From Leptospira idonii (lineage in GTDB: Bacteria; Spirochaetota; Leptospiria; Leptospirales; Leptospiraceae): 64,000 nt of DNA. Under the pieces are notes generated by a model. That model saw only the letters and a program-made list of their open reading frames with translations. It did no database searches and was not told where the DNA came from. Below, in pieces: positions 26,845-35,967 of the stretch. The first letter of the stretch is position 1. Each line of letters begins with the position of its first letter. Position numbers and translations under genes: made by a program. Where the stretch lies: contig NZ_RQHW01000008.1 of assembly GCF_004770995.1 (NCBI RefSeq), positions 92,222 through 156,221 of the forward strand. The letters run 5' to 3'.

Positions 26845-27798
26845 ATGCGAAACGTTTTCATCCTTTTTTCCTTTCTATTCTTTCTGTTTTGTTCCAAGTC
26901 AGAGGAAAAATCGGTGGTAGACCACAGTTTTCCAACCGTAACGAACAACGGAAAAACAATCACCTTTTCAAGTGAAGAATCGATGCACCGATTCGAGTCG
27001 ATCGTTCTACAAAGACAACAGGGGTTCCTTTCTGTTTTGGCTACGGCTCATGTGATCGCCAGCATCTCGTCTTCTGTTCGTAATACGGAAAAAGTGATTC
27101 TATTCGAAAACCCGGAAATCGCATCTTTATATGCCAGTTATAAAAAATCAAAAACCGATTTGGCAAAAGCCAGAAAAAACATAGAGCGTGTGAAGGATAT
27201 GTTCGAGAACCGAGTCGCTACGAGAAAAGATATGTTTGAAGCTGAGGCGGAACTCACAGACAGCATCGCAGACATAGAAGAGAAAGAATCCAAACTCAGA
27301 AGTTTGGGCTTCAATCCCATCCAATTGGAATCTTATTCTTCCGGCACGGTCATCATCGTTTCCGAACTTCCCGAATCCCAATTGTCTCAAGTGGAAGTGG
27401 GAGAAAGCGTGGACATCACTTTCTCCGCTTATCCGGACAAGGTTTTTGTGGGAAAGGCGGAAGCTATCGGGGACAGTTTGGATAGTGCAACTCGTACGGC
27501 AAAAATCAGAGTAGCTTTGAAAGTGGGTTCACAAAAAATCCTTCCGGGAATGTTCGCAAAAGTAGAGTTTGGTGATCGAACCGAAAACCTTTTGATACTT
27601 CCCAAAACCTCCGTCGTAAGCGTGGAGGGAAAAGATTATGTATTCGTAAAAGCCGATTCAAAAACAATCCTTCGCAGGGAAGTGAAGTATTTGATCGGTT
27701 CCGGCAATGAAATCTCCATCTTATCCGGCTTGGAAGAGGGGGAAGAGGTGATCGTAAAAAGCGTCATCCTCTTAAAAGGAATCAGTTTCGGATTATAA
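26845..27798 (+). CDS. Periplasmic adaptor (membrane-fusion) lipoprotein, CzcB-like
   Basis: A 317-residue HlyD-type adaptor. The N-terminus ends in FFLFC, making Cys16 the likely lipid anchor to the inner membrane. An alpha-hairpin (about 95-150, with KARKNIERVKDMFENRVATRKD), a beta-barrel (about 165-245, VGESVDITFSAYPDKVF) and a membrane-proximal domain (PKTSVVSVEGKDYVFV) are recognisable. It joins pump and outer-membrane channel. The start follows the previous stop by one base, and the next gene begins two bases after its stop. It is short for the family, mainly because it lacks a metal-binding N-terminal extension. Confidence 0.87.
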   Translation: MRNVFILFSFLFFLFCSKSEEKSVVDHSFPTVTNNGKTITFSSEESMHRFESIVLQRQQGFLSVLATAHVIASISSSVRNTEKVILFENPEIASLYASYKKSKTDLAKARKNIERVKDMFENRVATRKDMFEAEAELTDSIADIEEKESKLRSLGFNPIQLESYSSGTVIIVSELPESQLSQVEVGESVDITFSAYPDKVFVGKAEAIGDSLDSATRTAKIRVALKVGSQKILPGMFAKVEFGDRTENLLILPKTSVVSVEGKDYVFVKADSKTILRREVKYLIGSGNEISILSGLEEGEEVIVKSVILLKGISFGL

Positions 27799-27800
27799 GC

Positions 27801-30800
27801 ATGATTGAAAGATTCATTGAGATCAGCCAAAATCAGAAAGTATTCACTATTTGTTTTACGATTATGATCATTTTGGGAGGTCTTTGGGCTTGGAAGGCTC
27901 TCAAAAAAGAGGCTTATCCAGACATCGGAGATACCCAAGTAACAGTGATTGTGCGGTATCCCGGGCGTGCCGCTTTGGAAGTGGAACAACTCATTACTTT
28001 ACCCTTGGAAAGAGCCTTAGGTTCCGTTCCTCAAGTGATCAGCAGGCGTTCCAAAACAATCTTCGGTCTTTGTGTCTATCAGTTGGTGTTCGATGACGGA
28101 ACGGACGATTATTTTGCAAGGCAGAGAATTTTAGAAAAGCTCAGTTTGATTGATCTTCCGGAAGGAGCTGATTTCGACTTGGCTCCTCTTACGAGTCCTG
28201 TCGGCGAAATTTTACGTTATGTGATCGAGTCGGAAGACTATCATAGCCAAACGGATTTACGAACCTTTCAGGAGTGGATCGTTATTCCCCGTTTGCTGCA
28301 AGTGAAAGGAGTCGCCGATGTGATCAATTTCGGAGGACTTTCCAAACAATACCATGCAGTCGTTTTCCCGGAACGTTTGTACGGTTTGAATCTAAGTTTG
28401 GATGATGTAGTGCATTCCATTCAGAAAAACAATTATAATACGGGAGGAAACTATATCCATTCCGGCGAACAGAGTTTAGCGATCCGAAGTATGGGTGCCA
28501 TTCGTTCGAAAGATGATTTGGAATCGATCGTAGTTAAAAATTCCGGGGGAGTTCCCGTTTTTTTATCCCAATTGGGAAGAGTGGAAGAAGGATACAAACC
28601 ACCGTCCGGAATTTTAGGTTATTACTATCTTAAAGACGGAATCCAAGTCCAAAATCCCTCGGGAGTGCAGGGAATGGTTGTTATGCGTAGAGGGTCCAAT
28701 CCTACGGAAGTGATCCAAAGTCTAAAAAAGAAGATCAAAGACATCAACGAAAACATTCTTCCTAAAGGAGCCAAGCTGACTCTGGTATATGACCGCTCCA
28801 ATTTGGTGGATCATACCATTCGAACCGTCGGCAGAACCGTATTGGAAGGAATTTTATTCGTTTTGATCATTCTGATTTTTTTTATGGGAAGTTGGTCGAC
28901 CGCATTGATCGTCGCGACTACCATTCCCATCTCCCTTTTATTCGCATTCGGGATGATGTACATCACAGGGATTCCAGTCAATTTACTTTCGTTAGGTGCG
29001 ATTGACTTCGGGATCATAGTGGATGGTTCTGTTGTGATGGTGGAAGCTTTACTTCGTTCCATACGTAAACCGGAGGATAGAAACCAAGCCCACTTCATTG
29101 CTGTTTCTAAAGACACCGGGAAAGAAATATTTTTTTCCATATTGATCATCATTTTATCCTACTTCCCTATTTTTTCGCTGCAAAGGGTGGAAGGAAAACT
29201 ATTTTCCCCGATGGCATACACTCTTTCCTTTGCGATCGGCGGTTCACTGTTATTGACTCTATCCATTGTTCCCATTTTATTATATTACACGATTCGAAAA
29301 TCTAAATCGTCCCGTATGGAATGGGAGAATCCTATTTACCTTAGAATGGAAAAATATTATTCCCTTCTTCTCGATAAACTTTTTCTTCATTTCAAAAAGT
29401 ATGCGATTTTGGGCTTTAGTATCGCCTTTTTTATCTTCAGCATCACTTTCTATCGAATCGGTGTGGAATATCTCCCCGAATTGGATGAAGGTTCCTTGAA
29501 TATACGCGCTTTTCTCCCTGCGGGAATTTCTTTACAAACTGCAAGAACCATTTCGGACGAATCCAGATCATTGATCTCTTCGAAAAAAGAAGTGAATTTA
29601 GTGGTAAGCCAATTGGGAAGAAATGATGATGGAACAGATCCTTACGGTTCCAACAGAATCGAGATACTTGTAGGTTTATATCCTTATGAGGAATGGGAAT
29701 CGGGAAAGAGCAAAGCAGAGTTAGCTGATGAAATCAAATCCGAATTGATCCGAACTTTTCCAGGAGTCAAATTTTTATTATCCCAACCTATTATGGACAA
29801 TGTGGCCGAATCTGCGACGGGAAGTGTTGCCGACTTAGCCATTCATGTTGCGGGGACGGATCTGGTTCGTTTGAGAGAATTGGGAAATGAAATTCTTTCC
29901 GTGATCAGTTCCATCCCCGGTTCTGTAGACGGTGCCATCGAACAAGAAGCTTCTCAAGCTCAAGTTGTGATCGAAATCAAAAGAAGGGAAGCTGCCCGTT
30001 ACGGAATCAATATCAGCGAGATCCAAGATATGATCGAAGCCTCCATCGGAGGTAAAGAAATTTCCACTCTTTATGAAGATGCTTGGCGTTTCGGGATTGT
30101 AGTTCGTTATCCTTCCTCTTATAAAAATTCAATAAAGGCGCTGGAAGGGCTGTTGATTAAATCGGAAAACGGAGCCTTCGTGCCTTTGAAAGATCTTGCT
30201 TATATAGATGAAAAGGACGGCCCCACCATCATCCAAAGAAACGACAACAGAAGGGTGATTTCCGTTCGCACAAATATTCGAGGAAGAGATCAAGCCGGGT
30301 TCGTGAAAGAAGCTCAAGAACAAGTCTCTAAAAAAGTGACTCTTGATAAACGATATGAACTGCAATGGGGAGGTCAATACGAGAATTTAATAAGGGCAGG
30401 CGACAGGTTGATGATCATCATTCCTATCACATTCTTCTTGGTATTCATTCTATTGTATTTTCATTTCAAAGATTTCCGATATTCTTTGACTGCCATGATT
30501 TGTGTTCCCTTTTCCTTAACGGGAGGAGTCGTGTTTCTCGCACTGAGAGGGTATCACTTCAATGTTTCCGCAGGGATCGGTTTTATTTCCTTATTCGGGA
30601 TCTGCACCATGACAGGGGTTTTGTTTTTATCTCGAATGAAAAAACATTCCATCACTGGAAGTTTGGAAGAAAGAATTGCCGCAGTAAAAGAAGCCGCCGT
30701 TTTGCAATACAAACCTCGTATTATGACAATCTTGCTAGCGTTATGTGGTCTTATCCCCGCTATGTTGGGACATGGGGTCGGATCCGACATCCAACGTTAT

Positions 30801-30908
30801 ATGGCCACAGTCATTGTGGGAGGGTTGTTTTGTGAACTCTTCCTTACTTTGACCTTGCTTCCTTGTTTTTATCTTTGGATTTGCTCCGAGGAAGGGCAGG
30901 GCGCGTAA
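27801..30908 (+). CDS. czcA: Heavy-metal RND efflux pump, CzcA family
   Basis: A 1035-residue inner-membrane pump. TM4 has the heavy-metal-efflux signature DFGIIVDGSVVMVE with Asp402, Asp408 and Glu415, the same numbering as the proton-relay residues of C. metallidurans CzcA. This places it in the HME-RND group exporting divalent cations such as Co, Zn, Cd or Ni, or monovalent Cu/Ag. The final residue of the usual VEN motif is replaced by Ala. With the preceding CzcC- and CzcB-like proteins it forms a complete tripartite system. No regulator is adjacent. Confidence 0.93.
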   Translation: MIERFIEISQNQKVFTICFTIMIILGGLWAWKALKKEAYPDIGDTQVTVIVRYPGRAALEVEQLITLPLERALGSVPQVISRRSKTIFGLCVYQLVFDDGTDDYFARQRILEKLSLIDLPEGADFDLAPLTSPVGEILRYVIESEDYHSQTDLRTFQEWIVIPRLLQVKGVADVINFGGLSKQYHAVVFPERLYGLNLSLDDVVHSIQKNNYNTGGNYIHSGEQSLAIRSMGAIRSKDDLESIVVKNSGGVPVFLSQLGRVEEGYKPPSGILGYYYLKDGIQVQNPSGVQGMVVMRRGSNPTEVIQSLKKKIKDINENILPKGAKLTLVYDRSNLVDHTIRTVGRTVLEGILFVLIILIFFMGSWSTALIVATTIPISLLFAFGMMYITGIPVNLLSLGAIDFGIIVDGSVVMVEALLRSIRKPEDRNQAHFIAVSKDTGKEIFFSILIIILSYFPIFSLQRVEGKLFSPMAYTLSFAIGGSLLLTLSIVPILLYYTIRKSKSSRMEWENPIYLRMEKYYSLLLDKLFLHFKKYAILGFSIAFFIFSITFYRIGVEYLPELDEGSLNIRAFLPAGISLQTARTISDESRSLISSKKEVNLVVSQLGRNDDGTDPYGSNRIEILVGLYPYEEWESGKSKAELADEIKSELIRTFPGVKFLLSQPIMDNVAESATGSVADLAIHVAGTDLVRLRELGNEILSVISSIPGSVDGAIEQEASQAQVVIEIKRREAARYGINISEIQDMIEASIGGKEISTLYEDAWRFGIVVRYPSSYKNSIKALEGLLIKSENGAFVPLKDLAYIDEKDGPTIIQRNDNRRVISVRTNIRGRDQAGFVKEAQEQVSKKVTLDKRYELQWGGQYENLIRAGDRLMIIIPITFFLVFILLYFHFKDFRYSLTAMICVPFSLTGGVVFLALRGYHFNVSAGIGFISLFGICTMTGVLFLSRMKKHSITGSLEERIAAVKEAAVLQYKPRIMTILLALCGLIPAMLGHGVGSDIQRYMATVIVGGLFCELFLTLTLLPCFYLWICSEEGQGA

Positions 30909-31101
30909 ATCGTTCGATCCGCACTCTGTCTGGGAGAGAAATCTCTCAGTCGCTCTGCGCGTGAATCCTGTCATTTGGGGAAGATTTTCCCAAAAACATT
31001 CTAGGTTTTTCTCTTTTTCCTTCGAAATTTGCATCTTTCTGCCATAAGCGGGCTGATAAATCTGTTTCTATTCCTTCGTTTCGGCCGATAGTTTGGGTAG
31101 T

Positions 31102-32277
31102 ATGTCCTTTCGATTCGTCTTGGTATGTTTGTCTTTATTCTTAAGTTTGTTTTCCTTGTTTTCGCAAACTTCGGAAGAAAGGCTTGCTTTCGCATTCAAA
31201 AGCCAAGACTCTCTCGATCCTCTTCGCATGATCATTGTAGGCGAAGTCATTGGAATCGAGAAGGCAAGTTTTTTCGAAGTGGATAAAGTCTCCGCCGAAT
31301 TGGACGTGGACACTCGTCCGGATACTGTGACTGTGAAAGTTCCCAGTCCGAAAGGACTCAGAGTAGGACAGACTCTATATCTTTTGGAAAAAAATCCGGA
31401 TCATAAAACCTATCGGGACGGAAATATCGTGGGAATGGTCACAGTGAAATCCGTTTTCCAAACGACATTTTTCGGATGGCAGGTTCGAGGGGAAGGATAC
31501 CTTCGTTTGATCGAAGATCGACCTGTAACTGCTGCTAGGTTATTGGATACCACTAAATACGAAGAAGCATTCATCGCAAAAAAACAAGCTGATCATTTTG
31601 TCGCCAAAGGAAAGTTAGAAGAAGCGATTCGTTTGTACAAACGAGCCATTTCCATGGACCCCGGGCATCCTGATATTCATTTCGCATTAGGAAAGGTGCA
31701 TTGGCAGGATGGAGAAGGATACGTATCCGCAGCATACGAATTTTCGCAAGCTTGGAAAAACAGGGAACGTTTTTCCAATGCACAGGAAAAACTATTATTC
31801 TATCTGGAATATATGAGGTTCCTCATCTATCAATTCAAAACGGAAGGAAAGGAAAATCCTAAGAGTCTGGAACTACTTCCTCAAATCGCAAAAGAAGCCA
31901 GAACTTTGAATCCTAAAAATTACGAAGCTTGGTTGTACAGTTTCGAATCCGCTTATCTTCAGTTTGTAAGAGCGAATGCATTGGCCTCAGGAATGGATGC
32001 CCGCAAAAACAAGGATGAGTGGTCCGAAAAAGCGGAAGAGGCTTTGGCAAAATCTTTGTCTCTTCGTAAATCCGACTATTATCTTCATAAATTAGCTTGC
32101 GAATATTATAATTTGAAGTGGAAGGAAACGAGAGGTTCTCAGAAGGAAAAAGACTACAGAGACAAACTCGTAGAACATGGAAAATTATTGAGAATCTATT
32201 ATACCGGTGAAGGAACCATTTCCGAAGAAATTCTAAATGCGGTGAGACTTGCGGAAAAACAATCAGGAATTCACTGA
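31102..32277 (+). CDS. Exported TPR-containing protein
   Basis: A 391-residue protein with a signal peptide (about 1-22, ending LFS-QTSEE). Residues 25-145 form a beta-rich domain (VTVKVPSPKGLRVGQTLYLLE), and at least two TPR-like helix pairs follow (about 155-225, ADHFVAKGKLEEAIRLYKRA with ISMDPGHPDIHFALGKVHW). The remainder is helical. TPRs bind partner proteins, so a scaffolding role in the periplasm or outer membrane is likely. Start ATG 31102 is preferred to TTG 31093, which adds only MGS-type residues. The 190 bases upstream hold a hairpin with TTTGGG/CCCAAA arms near 30974-30995 that may terminate the metal operon. Confidence 0.72.
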   Translation: MSFRFVLVCLSLFLSLFSLFSQTSEERLAFAFKSQDSLDPLRMIIVGEVIGIEKASFFEVDKVSAELDVDTRPDTVTVKVPSPKGLRVGQTLYLLEKNPDHKTYRDGNIVGMVTVKSVFQTTFFGWQVRGEGYLRLIEDRPVTAARLLDTTKYEEAFIAKKQADHFVAKGKLEEAIRLYKRAISMDPGHPDIHFALGKVHWQDGEGYVSAAYEFSQAWKNRERFSNAQEKLLFYLEYMRFLIYQFKTEGKENPKSLELLPQIAKEARTLNPKNYEAWLYSFESAYLQFVRANALASGMDARKNKDEWSEKAEEALAKSLSLRKSDYYLHKLACEYYNLKWKETRGSQKEKDYRDKLVEHGKLLRIYYTGEGTISEEILNAVRLAEKQSGIH

Positions 32278-32289
32278 GATTCTCTGATT

Positions 32290-33579
32290 TTACTCGGAAA
32301 GAATCTTCATACTTTTTTCGAATAAAAAGGCTTCCAAATACAACATATCATCCGGAGCAGTGCTGAAGTAATTCACTCCCAAATGATAGTGATCTCCTCT
32401 GTCCAAAAATCGGATGATCTCTCCCCGGACGATCATAGTTCTGTCTTTCGTAAGAGGAATGAACATTTTAATGATATTGTGGCGTTTTAAATAATGGAAC
32501 AAACGTTTGTCTTGAATTTCAAACAAAAGGCCGTCCAAGGAAATGTCGACCACTCTGGTCGTACTTTTCATCGTTTCATAACTTCCGTATTGAATGGTCA
32601 CTTTTGTGAATGCATAACTGATGATTTCGGAAAGTTCGTGAATGTAAATCGCCTGAGTGTTGGAAACCGTATAACGATCCATAGCTGTAGAGTAGGCTTT
32701 CACGTAACCGACCACATCGTCATAAAGTCGGATCGGAGCGATCACGTAAGAAACCAAAAAGTCTCTTGATTCCGATTTCCTCATGGACTCGAAAAATTCC
32801 AAAGTGAAATCTTCGCCCAAGTCCTCCACCATCTGTTTGTATTCGGAATGGTAATTGAATAAAAATTCGCTGTCCGTGGTTTGAATGTAAGAATCTACCC
32901 TGCTGCAGTCTGGGATATAAATCGTCTTCGCGGTTCTTTCCAAAGTTTTTTTAACGAAAGATTCCGTTTCCGATAGATGAACTCCTTCCTGAAAAAACTT
33001 GAGTTCATATTCCTTGGAAACTTTTTGAATGGCATCCGTAAGAATCACATTCAATAGTTTGAGATCCGGCTGATCCTTTCGAATCTCCTTCATCAAATGA
33101 GGGAAACGACTTTCCGCATAAAGGTTTTTTCCCACTTCTCTGGAACCGCCCGTTAAGGAACGAAACAGAATGATGAAGTTCATGAACAAATCGTCCACAG
33201 GAATCCTTTTGTTGGTTCTTAGTTGGTAGGATTGCAGCTCCGTAGGTGTACGAATGATGATTTGATCTTGATGGATGTCGGAGATCACCACCTCGAACTG
33301 GTAGTTGATGTTCATCACCTCGAATCTGACCCTGGCTCTTCTGGAACCTTTTTCCACAAGGTCGGGAATCATCAAAACGACAGTGTCCGTCCGGATCTCT
33401 TCCACCGCCGCAATCAGGATTTCTTCTTCGTAAATGAATTCGAATTCCCGATTGTCCGCTTTAAGATAGTAGAACAGATGTTTGACTATATTCACGTCCG
33501 ATCCTACGATCGTCTCTTCGAAAAGAGATTCCAGGATCGTGATGAGTTCCTGCATCGAATCGGATCTGCCGATAGCCAT
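32290..33579 (-). CDS. DUF1577 protein with C-terminal PilZ-like domain
   Basis: A 429-residue cytoplasmic protein. The N-terminal two thirds matches the leptospiral DUF1577 family in feel, including RARVRFEVMNINYQFEV (a YcgR-like beta domain), and a central GAF-like region (VSYVIAPIRLYDDVVGYVKAYS). The C-terminus from about residue 335 (TRVVDISLDGLLFEI) is a PilZ-like fold with the DxSxxG element. The RxxxR half of the c-di-GMP-binding motif may be RTNKRIP near 155-162, so two split PilZ modules are possible. It may therefore act as a c-di-GMP effector. ATG 33579 is chosen over TTG 33615. It is divergent from the next gene. Confidence 0.7.
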   Translation of the reverse strand: MAIGRSDSMQELITILESLFEETIVGSDVNIVKHLFYYLKADNREFEFIYEEEILIAAVEEIRTDTVVLMIPDLVEKGSRRARVRFEVMNINYQFEVVISDIHQDQIIIRTPTELQSYQLRTNKRIPVDDLFMNFIILFRSLTGGSREVGKNLYAESRFPHLMKEIRKDQPDLKLLNVILTDAIQKVSKEYELKFFQEGVHLSETESFVKKTLERTAKTIYIPDCSRVDSYIQTTDSEFLFNYHSEYKQMVEDLGEDFTLEFFESMRKSESRDFLVSYVIAPIRLYDDVVGYVKAYSTAMDRYTVSNTQAIYIHELSEIISYAFTKVTIQYGSYETMKSTTRVVDISLDGLLFEIQDKRLFHYLKRHNIIKMFIPLTKDRTMIVRGEIIRFLDRGDHYHLGVNYFSTAPDDMLYLEAFLFEKSMKILSE

Positions 33580-33672
33580 ACTTATAATATCGATTTTTGC
33601 AGGCCTAAAATCCAAATTCGAGCCTGGAAAATGATGCGGGAAAACGACAAAATCCTCCGAAAGAGGAAGTAT

Positions 33673-34203
33673 ATGGAATTAGTTCTCCCTAAAAACGTAA
33701 ATCCCGAACTTTTGCCGATGATCCGCCAGGGTTTGCTTAGCCCGGAAAAATTGGCTATTTTAGTCGATCTCTATGAAATCGTGGATCGATTCGCCACCAC
33801 TCTTTTTACGGAAGAAGAGGCGCAATTGAGGATCAAGGAAAGACATGGAGTTTTGCCCGACATCATCACTTGGGGGGACTATTTCCAAACCGAGGTGGCT
33901 TCTCGTTACTTTTTGGAATCGGAAATTTCTTTCCGTAAGATCGTAGATACGATTCGTTTCGATTTGATTTCTTCTCATTTGATCTTTTCCGGAAAACCGG
34001 AATATTATAAAAACAGAGTTCGTTCGGAAGCGATGGTCAGCAGAGGAATCGATGCTGCGCTTTGGAAAGCGGAAGAAGAGGAATCCATTCATTTGGAAAT
34101 TTTATTGGATTATTTCGAGAACCTAGGTCTTGCAGAACGCCCTCTTTCCATCCAAGATAAAATTTGGTATGAAGCATTCAGCTTACAGGAAGTTGCTGTA
34201 TAA
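33673..34203 (+). CDS. Conserved hypothetical helical protein
   Basis: A 176-residue soluble protein with no motif I recognise. It is predicted mostly alpha-helical, with charged segments such as EEEAQLRIKERHG and KAEEEESIHLEILLDYF. The start at 33673 has a strong AGAGGAAG ribosome site; the longer frame running from 33223 opposite the DUF1577 gene is a shadow with no support. Only two bases separate it from the crotonase gene, so they form an operon and may act together. Function unknown. Confidence 0.65.
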   Translation: MELVLPKNVNPELLPMIRQGLLSPEKLAILVDLYEIVDRFATTLFTEEEAQLRIKERHGVLPDIITWGDYFQTEVASRYFLESEISFRKIVDTIRFDLISSHLIFSGKPEYYKNRVRSEAMVSRGIDAALWKAEEEESIHLEILLDYFENLGLAERPLSIQDKIWYEAFSLQEVAV

Positions 34204-34205
34204 AT

Positions 34206-35006
34206 ATGAGCCAATACGAGTTCCTAGAAGTTGAAACGGAAACCCTGAAACAGGGCAACATCGTTTCCATTTTTTTAAATAATCCCAGCTCCCGAAATTC
34301 AATGACTTGGAAGATGGGAGAAGAATTTTATTCCGTCATCCAATCGTTGCGTAAGGAAAAAACTCTTCCTCGTGCCGTCATCGTATCCGGTAAAAACGAT
34401 GTGTTCTGTGCAGGAGGAGATTTGAATCTTCTCAGATCTTTTTCTAAAAAAACTTATTCGCAAAACAAACGTGATATGAGAAAGTTTTACAGCTTTTTTC
34501 TTTCCGTTCGTAACTTGAATGTTCCCGTCATCGCAGCATTGAACGGACATGCGATCGGAGCCGGTTTGTCTTTGGCTTTTGCTTGCGACTTAAGAGTGTT
34601 TGCCGACGAAGGAAAGTATTCGTTTAACTTTGTTAGATTGGGAATCCATCCCGGTATGGGAAGTTCCTTTCTTTCCCCTGAACTTTTAGGGAAAAGTTTG
34701 GGAGGCAGACTGCTTCTTACGGGAGAAACCTTTTCCGGGATCGATGCAAAAAACTGGGGACTGGCTTGGGATTCCGTTCCGAAACAAGATGTTTATTCGA
34801 AAGCCAAAGAGTATGCGAAATATATGGCGGACGGAGCTCCTCTCGCCTTGCAAGAGTTAAAAGAAAATCTGTATTCCTGGAAGACTTTGGACAAAGCCCT
34901 AAAAAAGGAAGCATCCTCTCAGGCACGAAATTTTCTCTCTGCCGACTTCTTGGAGACTCTAAACAGTGTAGCGGAAAAAAGGAGTCCTATTTTTCTGGGA
35001 AAATAG
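34206..35006 (+). CDS. Enoyl-CoA hydratase/isomerase (crotonase) family protein, atypical active site
   Basis: A 266-residue crotonase-fold protein. The oxyanion-hole strands are present (FCAGGDLNLL near residues 62-71 and ALNGHAIGAGLSLAFACDLRV near 112-132). By eye alignment to rat mitochondrial hydratase, however, the two catalytic glutamates are replaced: the PEI position reads NFV and the second Glu position reads Arg in KSLGGRLLLTG. It is therefore unlikely to be a hydratase; an isomerase, hydrolase or a non-hydrating CoA-binding role is more plausible. It is coupled to the hypothetical protein upstream. Confidence 0.82.
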   Translation: MSQYEFLEVETETLKQGNIVSIFLNNPSSRNSMTWKMGEEFYSVIQSLRKEKTLPRAVIVSGKNDVFCAGGDLNLLRSFSKKTYSQNKRDMRKFYSFFLSVRNLNVPVIAALNGHAIGAGLSLAFACDLRVFADEGKYSFNFVRLGIHPGMGSSFLSPELLGKSLGGRLLLTGETFSGIDAKNWGLAWDSVPKQDVYSKAKEYAKYMADGAPLALQELKENLYSWKTLDKALKKEASSQARNFLSADFLETLNSVAEKRSPIFLGK

Positions 35007-35014
35007 CTTCCCTG

Positions 35015-35033
35015 TTTTAGAAATTTTCTAAAA
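35015..35033. promoter_or_regulatory. Perfect A/T-rich palindrome upstream of the Crp/Fnr gene
   Basis: TTTTAGAAA and TTTCTAAAA form nine-base arms around a single central base. A one-base loop cannot make a terminator hairpin, so a protein-binding site is more likely. It sits between the crotonase stop and the Crp/Fnr start, 59 bases before the latter. Confidence 0.5.
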
Positions 35034-35091
35034 ATAAGATGGACTTCGCAATAACTTGCGCTAAAGAAAAAGGTAGGTCTGTTTACTTTCC

Positions 35092-35787
35092 ATGGATGTA
35101 GATACCAATCCTGACTGTTTTGATTGTGATTATAGAAATCATAATGTTTTGCATTGTGCGGCGCATTCTACCATCGTCAAAATCAATGAAGAGAAAGGAT
35201 ACAATCTCTTCAAAAAAGGCACTCATATCCTAGAAGCAGGTAAACCTGCCAACGGCTTCTTCTTTATCAAAAAAGGTCTGGTACGTTGTTTTGCACAACT
35301 TCCTTCCGGCAAAGAACAAACCTTTTGCCTGAGAGGTCCTGGAGACTGGCTCGGGTTCAGAGACTGCATCTCCCAAAGCTCTTTTCATCACAATGCCATT
35401 GCTGTGGAAGATACGGATGCATGTTATCTTACCAGGGAACTGGTGGAAACTTTGGTACAGGAAGATCCTTCCTTCCAAAAAGACGTGTTCCGTCAGATGG
35501 CGAAGGAATGGAGAGAGTCCGAGGAACAAATCGTTTCCTTAGGAACGAAACAAGTTCATGAGAAACTGGCTGAAATCATAATTGTTTTAGACAATGCACA
35601 GGGAAGCCGCAATCGAGTGGATCTAAAGATCACGAGGGACGTGTTGGCTAGTTTCATAGGCATTCAAACGGAGACCTTGGTGCGTGCTTTGGCAGACCTA
35701 AAAGCCAGAGATTATATTTCCGTAGAAAAGAATAAAATCGATATTCTGAACAAGGACGCACTTCGTTCCCTTTCTAAAATTGCTTAA
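35092..35787 (+). CDS. Crp/Fnr-family transcriptional regulator with N-terminal cysteine cluster
   Basis: A 231-residue regulator with a cyclic-nucleotide-binding-like beta-roll (about 30-140), a dimerisation helix and a C-terminal winged helix (about 170-225, with ITRDVLASFIGIQTETLVRALADL as recognition region in two parts). The N-terminus carries Cys9, Cys12 and Cys22 and further Cys at 66, 79, 92 and 111. FNR uses three N-terminal Cys plus one internal Cys for a 4Fe-4S cluster, though with different spacing, so redox or oxygen sensing is possible but unproven. The palindrome at 35015 could be its own operator. Confidence 0.85.
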   Translation: MDVDTNPDCFDCDYRNHNVLHCAAHSTIVKINEEKGYNLFKKGTHILEAGKPANGFFFIKKGLVRCFAQLPSGKEQTFCLRGPGDWLGFRDCISQSSFHHNAIAVEDTDACYLTRELVETLVQEDPSFQKDVFRQMAKEWRESEEQIVSLGTKQVHEKLAEIIIVLDNAQGSRNRVDLKITRDVLASFIGIQTETLVRALADLKARDYISVEKNKIDILNKDALRSLSKIA

Positions 35788-35888
35788 AAAACTTTCTCGG
35801 CTATTAACTCAAATCCCTAAAATTCCGATCATCTTAGTGATTGATAATCAAGACAAAGTCTGTTGCCTGATTTTGTCTAAAATCACTC

Positions 35889-35922
35889 CCGGGGGGGCGC
35901 CGAAAGGGGACCCCCTTTTTTT
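35889..35922 (+). terminator. Intrinsic terminator after the Crp/Fnr gene
   Basis: A G-tract (35890-35896) pairs with the CCCCC at 35911-35915, followed by eight T. The 180-base spacer to the rhomboid gene otherwise shows no gene; the 63-residue frame across it includes this hairpin. Confidence 0.7.
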
Positions 35923-35967
35923 TATTTCCCTTGTTTCTTTCTCTGATTTGCAAATACTGGAAGATGT

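Noticed and set aside
33223..33672. Long open frame running through the DUF1577 gene on the opposite strand into the helical protein at 33673.
   Set aside because: The upstream part is His/Asp-rich antisense sequence, and a strong ribosome site supports a start at 33673.
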